64,000 nt of DNA, taken from contig NZ_CP166840.1 of the NCBI RefSeq assembly GCF_041346925.1, forward strand, positions 3,405,001 to 3,469,000. Reading direction: 5' to 3'. Each line of letters opens with the position of its first letter. Within the stretch, counting starts at the first letter, position 1. Origin of the DNA: Agaribacterium sp. ZY112 (lineage in GTDB: Bacteria; Pseudomonadota; Gammaproteobacteria; Pseudomonadales; Cellvibrionaceae). The notes beneath the pieces were generated by a model. It ran no database searches. It saw only the letters and a list, made by a program, of their open reading frames with translations, and was not told the DNA's origin. Shown piece after piece: positions 48,693 to 57,283 of this stretch. The translations under genes were made by a program, and so were the position numbers.

Positions 48693-48727
48693 TGCATCCT
48701 GTGCAATAATAGAATGCATAAAATGCA
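48693..48727. promoter_or_regulatory. Two TGCAT-N4-TGCA operators between ietA-type gene and its divergent regulator
   Basis: TGCA occurs at 48693, 48702, 48715 and 48724. These form two 13-bp units of the form TGCAT-N4-TGCA whose starts are 22 bp apart, two helical turns. They abut a TATAAT-like box of the minus-strand promoter (48684–48689). The likely ligand is the HTH protein encoded at 48745. Confidence 0.6.
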
Positions 48728-48744
48728 TTTTTGAGGTTGGATAA

Positions 48745-49083
48745 TTGAGTCCGGTACATCATGAAGAGAGCGCGAAAATTGTTAATCAAGCCATTGCTGC
48801 GCTTGGGCAGGGGAAAAAAGGTCTTGCCGATAGGTTAAATAAAGATCCAAGCTTGGTTTCACGCTATGCAAGTGGGGCTGTAAGGCCAAAAGCAGAAACC
48901 CTCCTGGAGTGTATGAAATTCATACAGGAAGAAACTGCTGGAAATTCAGAAAATTCGCGATTAGATCGAAAAGAAAACGTGTATAGCGCCGTTAAGGAAG
49001 GTGTCATGAAGCTCTCGGTAAATGATGACGCTGATCTTATTTATGCTTTGTTCAAAGTTCTTCAAGTGGCTCAAAAGTTTTGA
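48745..49083 (+). CDS. Cro/C1-type HTH regulator next to the IetAS-type operon
   Basis: 112 aa from a TTG at 48745 (GAGGTTGG upstream). A lambda-repressor-like HTH is clear: QAIAALGQGKKGLADRLNKD, SLVSRYASGAVRPKAETLLE. The C-terminal 45 residues are helical and may dimerise. It is divergent from the ATPase–protease operon and lies beside twin operator-like repeats, so autoregulation and repression of the defence genes are likely. Confidence 0.75.
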   Translation: MSPVHHEESAKIVNQAIAALGQGKKGLADRLNKDPSLVSRYASGAVRPKAETLLECMKFIQEETAGNSENSRLDRKENVYSAVKEGVMKLSVNDDADLIYALFKVLQVAQKF

Positions 49084-49360
49084 ATTGCGCGGTATGAACG
49101 ACCACGGACCTCAATATTGCTAAATCTTGGCCCGGTCGCGAAGTATTCCGGAGAGTATGGTTGATAGTTTCGGCTAAGTGCCATTGATGTTTTTTATCGA
49201 AGAGACGGTTTTAAGCTCGCTCTCTAGTTTTACGACCTCAACCTAAGTAGTTTTATGACCCCGATCTCAAGGTTTTACGAGAGCCTTCTCCAAGACGCCA
49301 AAATCGCTCGACCGAAGCATACCTCTAGTTGAGTATCACTTCATGCCGTAGAATAGCTAC
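49084..49360 (+). repeat. Gene-free stretch with three GTTTTAYGA direct repeats
   Basis: GTTTTACGACCTCA (from 49227), GTTTTATGACCCC (from 49250) and GTTTTACGA (from 49272) recur every 22–23 bp. Repeats of this style are found inside the ends of IS21-family elements, so this may be an IS scar; no transposase gene is left. Confidence 0.4.
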
Positions 49361-49972
49361 ATGAATGATCAAATTGAACTCGTTGTCTTCGACTTATTTG
49401 GCACCCTTTTTCAATACAGTGTCCGGCACCATCCCTTTGACCAAATTCTTCGAGCAGCAAAAGACGGTGGCCGAAAACCTCGTGCAGACGATGCTCGCAT
49501 CTTGATGACTACCGGTGGTCGTATTGAAGACATCTTTGCTGCGCTAGATATATTACCAAGTAAGGAACAGTTAAATGAATTTAGTCAACTTGTAGGGCTC
49601 GAGCTTGAGGGACTATCTCTTTTCGATGATGTCTCTGAGACGCTTACCGCACTTCAAGATCAAGGAAAAAAGATTGCCATCTGCTCCAACTTAGCACAAC
49701 CCTACGGAAAAGCGTTGAATGTATTACTTCCCAACTTAAATGCGCTTATTTTCCTAAGCTACGAAGTCGGACTTATAAAACCAGAGTTCGGAATCTATCA
49801 ATGGATTGAAGACCAATCAGGCATCTGTCGAAATAAGACACTTTTTATTGGTGATACCTATGAAGCTGACTACAAAGGACCCATTGAGTTTGGATTTAAA
49901 GCCAAGCACCTTGTCCGAAACAAACCAACATCGGTAGACCAAATCCGGTCTTTACTGGAAATCATTCAGTAA
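49361..49972 (+). CDS. HAD-superfamily hydrolase
   Basis: 203 aa. Motif I VVFDLFGTL near residues 8–16, motif II ICSNL, motif III Lys in GLIKPEFGIY and motif IV IGDTYEADYKG. A cap domain lies between motifs I and II. The substrate is unknown; the family includes phosphatases and dehalogenases. It stands alone on the + strand. It could be metabolic cargo or part of a defence operon, but nothing in the neighbours decides. Confidence 0.82.
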   Translation: MNDQIELVVFDLFGTLFQYSVRHHPFDQILRAAKDGGRKPRADDARILMTTGGRIEDIFAALDILPSKEQLNEFSQLVGLELEGLSLFDDVSETLTALQDQGKKIAICSNLAQPYGKALNVLLPNLNALIFLSYEVGLIKPEFGIYQWIEDQSGICRNKTLFIGDTYEADYKGPIEFGFKAKHLVRNKPTSVDQIRSLLEIIQ

Positions 49973-50149
49973 GCCAACCTTATGTGCAGGCGCAGCACCA
50001 ATCACTCCATTATAGGTGATTGGCTAATAAACAATCCCTCCGCCCCCTTTAATGATTTGGAATTAGTAGACAGCACAGGGAGAGCCATCCGAGAAAACAA
50101 ACGCAGCCATATTGAGCGTAACCTTTCTCCCATCTTGAAAATGTTTACT

Positions 50150-50541
50150 TCCGACCCTACTCGAGAACAATAGCTATCTGGCAGCGTACCAGCCAAGGAT
50201 TTGTTGTTATTTTCTACAGCATATTGTGCGGTATCGATACGCAGGGCAATATCATATTGCTTGGCGTAGATAAGCAACGTATTCCACCAAGCACCTTCTG
50301 GCAGGTAGAACACGCTACCTTTGGTGTAGAGCTCCTGCATTTTGGTATAGGCCCCCATGCCTTCAGGAATCAATTTCTAATGTGAAAGTTTGAATTTATC
50401 GGAAATTAATTTAAGGTAGATTAAGCTCAATACAACATGCTTGTATTCGCTCGACTCGACTGCGGCGCGTAATTTCTTTGTGCTACCCCAAAGAGCTTCT
50501 TCGAAGCTTTACTTATTCTTACTATTATCTTTTTTAACCAC
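50150..50541 (-). pseudogene. Remnant of a type I restriction–modification hsdM gene
   Basis: Reading leftward from a GTG at 50541 one frame gives KKDNSKNK, a TAA (50511–50509), SFEEALWGSTKKLR, EYKHVVLSLIYLKLISDKF, a TAG (50379–50377), then FYLPEGAWWNTLL, AKQYDIALRIDTAQYAV and SLAGTLPDSYCSR. These are the N-terminal helical landmarks of HsdM methyltransferases. Two stops, missing segments and loss of everything after about 50150, including the catalytic NPPF domain, show the gene is dead. No hsdS or hsdR is nearby. Confidence 0.75.
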
Positions 50542-50691
50542 GGTTAAATTTTTATTGCTATCTTGTACAGAAAATCAATTATCTATTAATCATCCAACAG
50601 AACCATATTTACCCAGCAAGACGGAATACTATAAAAAATTTGAGCCAGGTTGGATATTAAGCTATCAACAGTAAAAATAAGAGAATCTAGA

Positions 50692-50904
50692 TCAAACCCC
50701 ATACAATACGTCGACCACACTCACCCCTAGTGTATCGGCGATTTTAAACAAGGTATTTACTGTTAAATTCATCGTGCCTCGCTCGATTTTCCCCATATGA
50801 GAACGCTCGATACCGGATGAGTTGGCCAGTAACTCTTGGGATACACCACTATCTTCACGAATTTTTCGGATATTTGCGCCCAAAGCTCTTAAGCGAGAGT
50901 CCAT
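50692..50904 (-). CDS. XRE-family HTH regulator
   Basis: 70 aa, a single Cro/C1 HTH (ALGANIRKIREDSGVSQELLA, ERSHMGKIERGTMNLTVNTL). Such minimal XRE proteins are common controllers of toxin–antitoxin and restriction–modification genes, so it may have served the decayed hsdM next door or the divergent unknown gene. A strong AAGGAGG ribosome site sits inside an inverted repeat. Confidence 0.82.
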   Translation of the reverse strand: MDSRLRALGANIRKIREDSGVSQELLANSSGIERSHMGKIERGTMNLTVNTLFKIADTLGVSVVDVLYGV

Positions 50905-50908
50905 GAAA

Positions 50909-50924
50909 CCTCCTTAAAAGGAGG
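50909..50924. promoter_or_regulatory. Inverted repeat over the ribosome site of the XRE gene
   Basis: CCTCCTT-AA-AAGGAGG, a perfect 7-bp inverted repeat, contains the Shine–Dalgarno of the XRE gene. As DNA it could be the XRE operator between the divergent genes; as RNA its hairpin would hide the ribosome site. Confidence 0.55.
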
Positions 50925-50991
50925 AAATATCACCTTGTGAGTGTTATATTACCACGTCATATATCACCCACTAGCGTACAACTTATATCCA

Positions 50992-51684
50992 ATGGAACTT
51001 CAATTCACCCAGTTACTTTACCTGGTGGCGCTTTATTCTGAATTACCTATAGATAAAACCACATTTAGCGCCCAAGATGTTTTAAAAAAGAGAATAGCGC
51101 CCACTCAATCTCTCAAAATTTCTATGCTCAACAGTTTGATTGAGTGCGGGGCAATATTGATACATACGAAAGATAATAGAAAGGTTAAAGTCCTTAACGG
51201 TACCAACCTGACCACCTTAAAGAGCGTTACCTTGTTAAACGAAAACTCTAATCAGAGGTTTCGGGAAATGCTCAATACATTAAAAGAGTTTTTAGATTCT
51301 AACGACAAGGAACGTTTAGACAATCTTAAAGAAACCATTCAAGTTCACGAAAGTATTGAGTTTATTTTTGACAAGATGGACAGCTTTAGCAATCTATACG
51401 ACGCGATAAATTTGGAGCCCCCAGAAGAAATTCTCGCAATTATGGCCGAATGCGAACCTAGAGAGACACTTATGCTCCTTTGGCGCGCATGTCAAAGCAT
51501 GGAAAACCATGAATTAAGACTCTTATCGGCCTCAGACGATCCATCAGATATTTTGAAGGCAGTGTCTCAAAGGGCGCTAAACTATCTTCAAGGTTATTCA
51601 TCAAGAGGAGCTTCTATTAAGAAGTTTTGTAGACGGAACTACAGGAAGTCAGCTATATCAACAATTGTTTTTGAGCATCTTTAA
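50992..51684 (+). CDS. Hypothetical protein divergent from the XRE regulator
   Basis: 230 aa from the ATG at 50992 (a GTG at 50941 gives 17 more residues but overlaps the likely promoter). Soluble and mostly helical: MELQFTQLLYLVALYSELP, a possible winged helix near 20–70 (AQDVLKKRIAPTQSLKISML), then a helical middle and a basic C-terminus (KKFCRRNYRKS). No family recognised. Its pairing with the XRE gene and repeat suggests coordinated control. Confidence 0.6.
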   Translation: MELQFTQLLYLVALYSELPIDKTTFSAQDVLKKRIAPTQSLKISMLNSLIECGAILIHTKDNRKVKVLNGTNLTTLKSVTLLNENSNQRFREMLNTLKEFLDSNDKERLDNLKETIQVHESIEFIFDKMDSFSNLYDAINLEPPEEILAIMAECEPRETLMLLWRACQSMENHELRLLSASDDPSDILKAVSQRALNYLQGYSSRGASIKKFCRRNYRKSAISTIVFEHL

Positions 51685-51856
51685 AGAACCCATTACAGAT
51701 CAATATATGCATCAGTTTCTATAATAAATTCCACTTATCTGGTTCAGCTATCACTGAAAATTTTGGCAAGCTAGGAAACACGAGGCACATTCATAAGATT
51801 CAAGAGAAAAGTTACCAGACTATACTCCTAAGCTGCTTACAATAAAACTCAATCCA

Positions 51857-52327
51857 CTAATCAGAATTATTGAGCACAGCTACAATTTCATCCATTGAAA
51901 ACCCTCTATATTGCAAGAACCTTATACGCTTAGCTTTTTCTTTTGCACCTATGTCGGATACTGAATGTTCGCCGTACTTCCTCGCCACAAGCCGCCTTGC
52001 AACATCAAACCAATCAACATCGGCTTCCCTGAGTCCGTCATCAACTAAATTATCTGATACGCCTTTAGATAACAATTCATTTCTAATGCGCATTGGACCT
52101 TGCAACTTGACCACCTTCGACTGGATATACATCTCAACAAAGCGCTGATCACTTTGCAGACCTTCACTCACCAAGTAATCAAGCTGCTGTTCGATTTGAA
52201 CGAGGTCATCAAACTTTTTTAACAGTTTAACAACTAGCTCTTTATACGCTTGCTCTCGCCGCGCCAATAAAGTCATAGCAGCTAACCGAATCTCCCTCAT
52301 TAGCTGCTTATTTTCTAACCCATCCAT
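51857..52327 (-). CDS. recX: Island-borne RecX
   Basis: 156 aa RecX with the same helical repeats as the host copy (MTLLARREQAYKELVVKLLKK, KLQGPMRIRNELLSKG, KAKRIRFLQYRGFSMDEI) but clearly divergent in sequence. It follows the island recA by 12 bp, so the island carries the complete recA–recX unit. It would control the replacement RecA. Confidence 0.92.
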   Translation of the reverse strand: MDGLENKQLMREIRLAAMTLLARREQAYKELVVKLLKKFDDLVQIEQQLDYLVSEGLQSDQRFVEMYIQSKVVKLQGPMRIRNELLSKGVSDNLVDDGLREADVDWFDVARRLVARKYGEHSVSDIGAKEKAKRIRFLQYRGFSMDEIVAVLNNSD

Positions 52328-52339
52328 TTCTAGCTTACA

Positions 52340-53380
52340 TTACTTAACAGGAGCTAGCGTTTCGTCAGATTTTTCATTCGCTTCAGGAGTGGCGAAAGAC
52401 AATAGTTTTTCGCGAATACGTTTTTCAACTTCAGATGCAATATCTGGGTTATCTTCTAGGAATTTAGCTGCATTCGCTTTACCTTGACCAATTTTATCTC
52501 CATTGTATGAATACCAAGCTCCAGCTTTATCAATGAATCCTTGCTTAACACCCAGATCAATAACCTCTCCCATATGGTAAATACCTTTCCCATACAGAAT
52601 TTGAAACTCGGTCTGCTTAAAAGGAGGGGCAACTTTATTCTTAACCACTTTTACCCGAGTCTCATTACCTACTACCTCATCACCTTCTTTCACCGAGCCA
52701 ATACGACGAATATCCAAGCGAACAGATGAATAAAACTTAAGTGCATTACCTCCTGTAGTGGTTTCTGGATTTCCAAACATTACCCCAATCTTCATACGAA
52801 TTTGGTTAATAAAAACCAAGAGTACATTATTTTGTTTAACATTACCGGTAAGCTTCCTCATACCCTGACTAAGGAGACGAGCCTGGAGCCCCATATGAGA
52901 ATCTCCCATCTCACCTTCAATCTCAGCCTTAGGAACCAAGGCCGCAACCGAATCCACAACTATTACATCTACCGCTCCTGAACGCGTCAACATGTCAACG
53001 ATTTCCATTGCCTGCTCACCAGTATCAGGCTGAGATACTATGAGATTATCAACGTCAAGCCCTAGTTTTTCTGCGTACACAGGATCCAACGCATGCTCAG
53101 CATCGACAAACGCACACGTTTTACCCTCCCTCTGAGCTTGCGCAATAACAGATAATGTTAATGTAGTTTTACCGGATGATTCTGGACCATATATTTCACA
53201 AATTCGACCGTAAGGCAGACCACCAGCTCCCAGAGCAATATCCAAACCAAGACTACCCGTACTAACAGTCTCAACTTGCATACCGGTGTTATCGCCCAGT
53301 TTCATCACCGCGCCTTTACCAAACTGACGATCAATTTGAGCCAGTGCTGCTGCCAGTGCTTTTTCTTTATTCGCGTCCAT
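52340..53380 (-). CDS. recA: Island-borne full-length RecA that replaces the interrupted host gene
   Basis: 346 aa, the same length as the reconstructed host RecA. Walker [12 protein letters not shown]-region DAEHALDP, Walker [11 protein letters not shown], loop L1 [11 protein letters not shown] and L2 [15 protein letters not shown] are intact. By hand count 129 of the first 165 residues match the host N-terminal part (78%), so it is not a recent copy. At the insertion point it encodes G-L-Q as GGG CTC CAG where the host has GGT TTG CAA, so TTTGCA is absent. No CTG-N10-CAG LexA box is present in the 95 bp upstream. Confidence 0.96.
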   Translation of the reverse strand: MDANKEKALAAALAQIDRQFGKGAVMKLGDNTGMQVETVSTGSLGLDIALGAGGLPYGRICEIYGPESSGKTTLTLSVIAQAQREGKTCAFVDAEHALDPVYAEKLGLDVDNLIVSQPDTGEQAMEIVDMLTRSGAVDVIVVDSVAALVPKAEIEGEMGDSHMGLQARLLSQGMRKLTGNVKQNNVLLVFINQIRMKIGVMFGNPETTTGGNALKFYSSVRLDIRRIGSVKEGDEVVGNETRVKVVKNKVAPPFKQTEFQILYGKGIYHMGEVIDLGVKQGFIDKAGAWYSYNGDKIGQGKANAAKFLEDNPDIASEVEKRIREKLLSFATPEANEKSDETLAPVK

Positions 53381-53501
53381 AATATTCTGTCTCTTCTCAT
53401 TGCATTCAATAAATCACTAATGAATACTATATAATTCTACTAGAAGTCATTTAGCTTTCGCTATATGATAGTTTTAAGCTGCAAGGGGTAACGCGCAAGA
53501 A

Positions 53502-53507
53502 TGCAAA
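53502..53507. other. Right attachment core (TGCAAA)
   Basis: The host side reads ACCAACATGG after the core; the island side, read on the minus strand, is TTTGCA then TTCTTGCGCG. Together with the left core it defines the 41,896-bp element. Confidence 0.8.
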
Positions 53508-53998
53508 CCAACATGGTGATCACCCATTTCACCTTCAATTTCGGCTTTAGGCGTCAAGGCTGCGACAGAGTCGACTACCAATACATCTACCGCACCAGAT
53601 CGAACCAACATATCGGCTACTTCTAAAGCCTGCTCACCGGTATCCGGTTGAGAAATAATAAGATCTTCTACGTTAACACCGAGTTTTGCAGCATAAATTG
53701 GGTCGAGCGCATGCTCAGCATCAACAAAAGCACAGGTACCGCCAGCCTTTTGAGCCTCAGCAATAACTTGTAAGGTTAGGGTCGTTTTACCGGAAGATTC
53801 AGGGCCATAGATTTCAACAATCCGTCCTTTAGGTAAACCACCTATTCCAAGAGCAACATCCAAACCTAATGAGCCAGTTGAAATGCTTGGAATCGCAACA
53901 CTTTCCTTGTCGCCTAGACGCATGACGGTACCTTTACCAAACTGCCTATCGATTTGGGCTAAGGCCGCAGCTAAAGCTTTTTCTTTATTGCCATCCAT
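53502..53998 (-). pseudogene. recA: 5' part of the host recA gene (codons 1–165)
   Basis: The 497 nt hold the start, Walker A (GPESSGKT), Walker B and loop L1 of host RecA. The frame runs on into the island to a stop at 53474, giving a 174-aa product whose last nine residues (HSCALPLAA) come from the island. The native promoter is intact, so a truncated protein with the polymerisation helix and ATP site may be made. Joined to 11062–11605 it gives a complete recA. Confidence 0.95.
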
Positions 53999-54073
53999 TT
54001 GTTCTATACCTTTTTGAAGCTCGTTTTCGATTTATATACAGCTTAAGACAAAAACACTGTACATGCAACCATG

Positions 54074-54093
54074 TACTAGTATTTTATACAGTA
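54074..54093 (-). promoter_or_regulatory. Probable LexA box of the host recA promoter
   Basis: On the minus strand TACTGTATAAAATACTAGTA. The left half fits the recA SOS box (TACTGTAT); the right half keeps AGTA but is degenerate. It overlaps the cinA stop, about 75 bp before the recA start. Through read-through it would also govern the island recA. Confidence 0.5.
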
Positions 54094-54587
54094 CTTTTAC
54101 TGTGTGCTTGCAGATATTCTAAGCATAAGCCCAGAGCCATTTCACAAGCCTGCTCTCTGACGGAGGCCCTATCACCTTTAAATAGAAAGCACTTACTATA
54201 TAGCTCTAGCTCACTGCCCCATGCCAACCAAACCGTTCCTACCGGCTTTGCTTCAGTACCACCACCTGGTCCTGCAATACCACTAACTGCCACACCTAGG
54301 TCCGCACCACTGACTTTAATGGCTCCAGACAACATGGCCCTAACGACAGGTTCACTAACCGCACCAGAATGACTTATTTCAACAGCAGAAACTTGCAACA
54401 TCGCCTGCTTAGCCTGATTACTGTATGTAACAAAGCCCTGCTCAAACCAGCTAGAACTACCCGCAACCTCTGTTATGGCTGCGGCAATTAATCCACCCGT
54501 ACATGACTCAGCAGCGGTAATACACCTAGCATCCCTGTCTAGGGCTGCACCTAATTTTTTACTTAACTCAGATATACGTTCATTCAT
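54084..54587 (-). CDS. pncC: CinA-C / nicotinamide-nucleotide amidase PncC
   Basis: 167 aa from the ATG at 54587 (an upstream start would add 12 hydrophobic residues not seen in the family). AESCTGGLIAAAIT near 27–40, GSSWFEQGFVTYSN and AVSGIAGPGGGTEAKPVGTVW are CinA C-terminal domain signatures. It deamidates NMN. Its position directly upstream of recA is the usual gammaproteobacterial order and anchors the island insertion in the chromosome. Confidence 0.93.
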   Translation of the reverse strand: MNERISELSKKLGAALDRDARCITAAESCTGGLIAAAITEVAGSSSWFEQGFVTYSNQAKQAMLQVSAVEISHSGAVSEPVVRAMLSGAIKVSGADLGVAVSGIAGPGGGTEAKPVGTVWLAWGSELELYSKCFLFKGDRASVREQACEMALGLCLEYLQAHSKSTV

Positions 54588-54693
54588 GAGCAGCACGATA
54601 GGCAATGCAAAACAGAAAATCAATGAGCGATAAAAACAAGATCTTTATTATTAGTTCCTCTAAAATAGAGACTAACAATACAAGGAATAAAAG

Positions 54694-55155
54694 ATGAAAG
54701 GGCTTATTTTTAAAGTTGTCGTCATGCTGCTGATTACTATAGGCATATCCAACTACATACTTTATATAAAGACAGGAAAAAGCCCTTTTAACAGTGAATT
54801 AATCACAAACGTTCTGAATTCTAGCGAGTTTGAACTACCGAGCACAAAGAGCTTGCCCAAGATGAGCAAACAAAAAGCTTATAAGTGGATTGATAAAGAT
54901 GGAACAACTCACTACAGCTCTGAAGCGCCGACTGAAAACGTAGAGGCGACTGTGTTAGAAGTAGACCCACAGCAGAATATTATTCAGAGCGTTGAAGTAG
55001 CCGTTAAAGAAGAAACACCTGCAAGCCCACAAGCGCAAACGGCCCCTATCGCTAATCCGTACAACCCAGAAACCATTCACAAACTAATGAACGATGCCAA
55101 AGGAGTTCAAGAAAAACTAAATAGTCGCTATGAAGCGCTAGAAAAAGCCCAATAA
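54694..55155 (+). CDS. DUF4124-domain envelope protein
   Basis: 153 aa with an N-terminal membrane segment (IFKVVVMLLITIGISNYIL) and a DUF4124 motif AYKWIDKDGTTHYSSEAP at about 63–80, found in many gammaproteobacterial periplasmic proteins of unknown role. The C-terminal part is Pro/Gln/Ala-rich, then helical. It is divergent from pncC and marks the last core-type gene before the defence block. Confidence 0.78.
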   Translation: MKGLIFKVVVMLLITIGISNYILYIKTGKSPFNSELITNVLNSSEFELPSTKSLPKMSKQKAYKWIDKDGTTHYSSEAPTENVEATVLEVDPQQNIIQSVEVAVKEETPASPQAQTAPIANPYNPETIHKLMNDAKGVQEKLNSRYEALEKAQ

Positions 55156-55891
55156 GACCAAAGCTAGACGCACCCCGATGCTAAACACAACGCTGTAATT
55201 AGACACCTCAGACTCATAAAAAGACCCACTCCCTCGCTGCAACAATCTAGAGCCTTATCGTCGATAGTGCTATGCTTCGCGCGCCTTAAAACTCGCCCCT
55301 ACAACTTCAATTAACAGCACCGCGACCGATGACTGACTCTAGTAAAAACGCTAAACACACTCCCATGATGCAACAGTATTTAATCGCTCTGTAGGCACTG
55401 ATTTTACTGACTTCTTACGCCCATCATATCTGGAAGCTATACCGCAGGCTATACCACTAAAAGCCTGTTTTTATACGATATGGCTAGCCTTGAAAGCCCC
55501 TCTTAGAAAACCGAGCAATAAGCTCTCAAAAGCCCCTCACTAGCGTTGAACACATGCTTTGACTGGTTGTACAACTGGTTCTAACAGGTCGATTCTGAGC
55601 GATTTAGGGGGCTAAATCAGTGTCTTAAGTGGTCTCACCCGAAAGTGCTCAAACCATCGTCACCTTGTAGAAGTCGATTCTCGACACCTAGAAACGCAGT
55701 AAAACTCCCGCTATAGCCACCTTCTACGCATTCCAATAGTGCCAAGTACAATATCAACTCAATATATTCATCCGTTTGAAATCCTTGGGCCTCCGTCTCG
55801 ACTATATCCTTCAATATACTTACCTAAAATGAAAGTCACATACATAACCAGAGGAAAATTGCAACGAAAAGCCGTATAATCACTTATCACT
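55156..55891. other. 736-bp gene-free region before the defence block
   Basis: No supported gene. A perfect hairpin GATTTAG-GGGG-CTAAATC lies at about 55600–55617. Sequence here may hold the boundary between core chromosome and the accessory genes to its right, but no tRNA, integrase or matching direct repeat was seen. Confidence 0.35.
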
Positions 55892-57283
55892 ATGGCATCA
55901 ACTAAAAAAGAGAATAAAACTTTGGAATCAAGCGCAACTCCCTCCGTCATAGAAGAAGGTTACTTATATAGGGCCTTGGGATTTATCAAAACCAACCCAC
56001 TTGCATCCTCCAATCGTTTCAAAATCTGGGCTACTAACGAGTTCGATGATGACGCCCTTGTAAAAGCAATTTGTCATGAAATTGCTAAATCCCCATTCAT
56101 CGATTCTGTTAATAACCATTACCGCATAACAAAAGAGGGGCAGGAATGGCTACATGAAATAAGCGAAAGCCAATCGATAGAACCTGAAAGCAATCTGATT
56201 TTTGAACACGATTTAGAGCAATCACCAAACTCCACGCTTACTCACCCTTATGAGGTTAGCAAGCTAAAAATGGAATCTAAAACTCTGAGCGTCTTTCAAG
56301 CCCTGAGGAAGATCAAAAAAGGAGAGATCAACCTTAACCCAGAGTTCCAAAGAGCGTTTGTATGGGACGAGACTAAAAAAAGCAGACTCATTGAATCCAT
56401 GCTGATACGAATTCCACTCCCTGCGTTCTATTTAGATGCTACAGACCAAGTTAACTGGACCGTCGTAGACGGATTGCAGCGCTTATCTACACTGGATGCG
56501 TTTTGTACCAAGCAAAACTTTGCGCTTAGAGACTTAGAGTTTCTACCAGACCTAGATGGTATGAAATTTGACGACCTACCCCAGAATTATCAAGTTCTGA
56601 TTGAAGATGATACCAATTTAATATTTTACAATTTGATGCCCGGTACGCCTACACTCGCAAAGTACACGATATTTTCCAGAGTAAATACTGGAGGGTTACA
56701 ACTAACCCCACAAGAAGTTCGCCACGCTCTAAATCAGGGCAACTCCACCAAACTGCTTCAAACACTGTCTAAACGACGAGAGTTTGAAAAAACTACATGT
56801 GGCTCAATTCCTAACCTCAGAATGGCAGATCGAGAATTAATACTCAGAGCACTATCTTTTTCCATGCTAGGAGTCGACGTATACAAGTATCACGGCGAAA
56901 TGGATGCCTTTCTCATTCATGCGATGGAGGAAATGAACTCTATGAACAATAACGATCTCAAAAAAATTGAAAATACGTTTATTGAATCAATTCAAAAAGT
57001 TTGGGCAATTTTTGGAAAGTATGCATTTCGAAAGTATTCTGAAGAAGGCGGCCGAAGAGGCCCTATCAACAAAGCTTTATTTGAAGTATGGACCGTATCC
57101 GTGCAAGATTATGATGTCAACAGTTTAGTTAACAATAAGGAAAAAATAAAAAAATCGTTTCGTCTCCTACTCAATATAGATTACGACTTTGTAAAATCAA
57201 TTAGCTCTAGCACATCCAGCTATAGGGCAGTCGAAAAACGATTTGGAGAAATAAAAAAGCTACTTAAAGAGTGTACTCAGTGA
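55892..57283 (+). CDS. DUF262-family protein with N-terminal winged-helix-like domain
   Basis: 463 aa. Residues 20–95 look like a winged helix (YLYRALGFIKTNP, HYRITKEGQEWLHEI). The DUF262 domain follows: NPEFQRAFVWDETKKSRLIES and the nucleotide-binding DGLQR motif near residue 191, then FSRVNTGGLQLTPQE. DUF262 is the NTP-hydrolysing part of GmrSD-type restriction enzymes and other defence proteins. The DUF1524 nuclease of GmrSD is not visible. Its stop overlaps the next start (GTGA). Confidence 0.8.
   Translation: MASTKKENKTLESSATPSVIEEGYLYRALGFIKTNPLASSNRFKIWATNEFDDDALVKAICHEIAKSPFIDSVNNHYRITKEGQEWLHEISESQSIEPESNLIFEHDLEQSPNSTLTHPYEVSKLKMESKTLSVFQALRKIKKGEINLNPEFQRAFVWDETKKSRLIESMLIRIPLPAFYLDATDQVNWTVVDGLQRLSTLDAFCTKQNFALRDLEFLPDLDGMKFDDLPQNYQVLIEDDTNLIFYNLMPGTPTLAKYTIFSRVNTGGLQLTPQEVRHALNQGNSTKLLQTLSKRREFEKTTCGSIPNLRMADRELILRALSFSMLGVDVYKYHGEMDAFLIHAMEEMNSMNNNDLKKIENTFIESIQKVWAIFGKYAFRKYSEEGGRRGPINKALFEVWTVSVQDYDVNSLVNNKEKIKKSFRLLLNIDYDFVKSISSSTSSYRAVEKRFGEIKKLLKECTQ

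Noticed and set aside
50441..50674. A possible small lipoprotein on the plus strand
   Set aside because: It lies opposite the hsdM remnant, which explains the open frame, and has no ribosome site.
53381..53501. A LexA box directly upstream of the island recA
   Set aside because: No CTG followed ten bases later by CAG is present on the coding strand in this interval.
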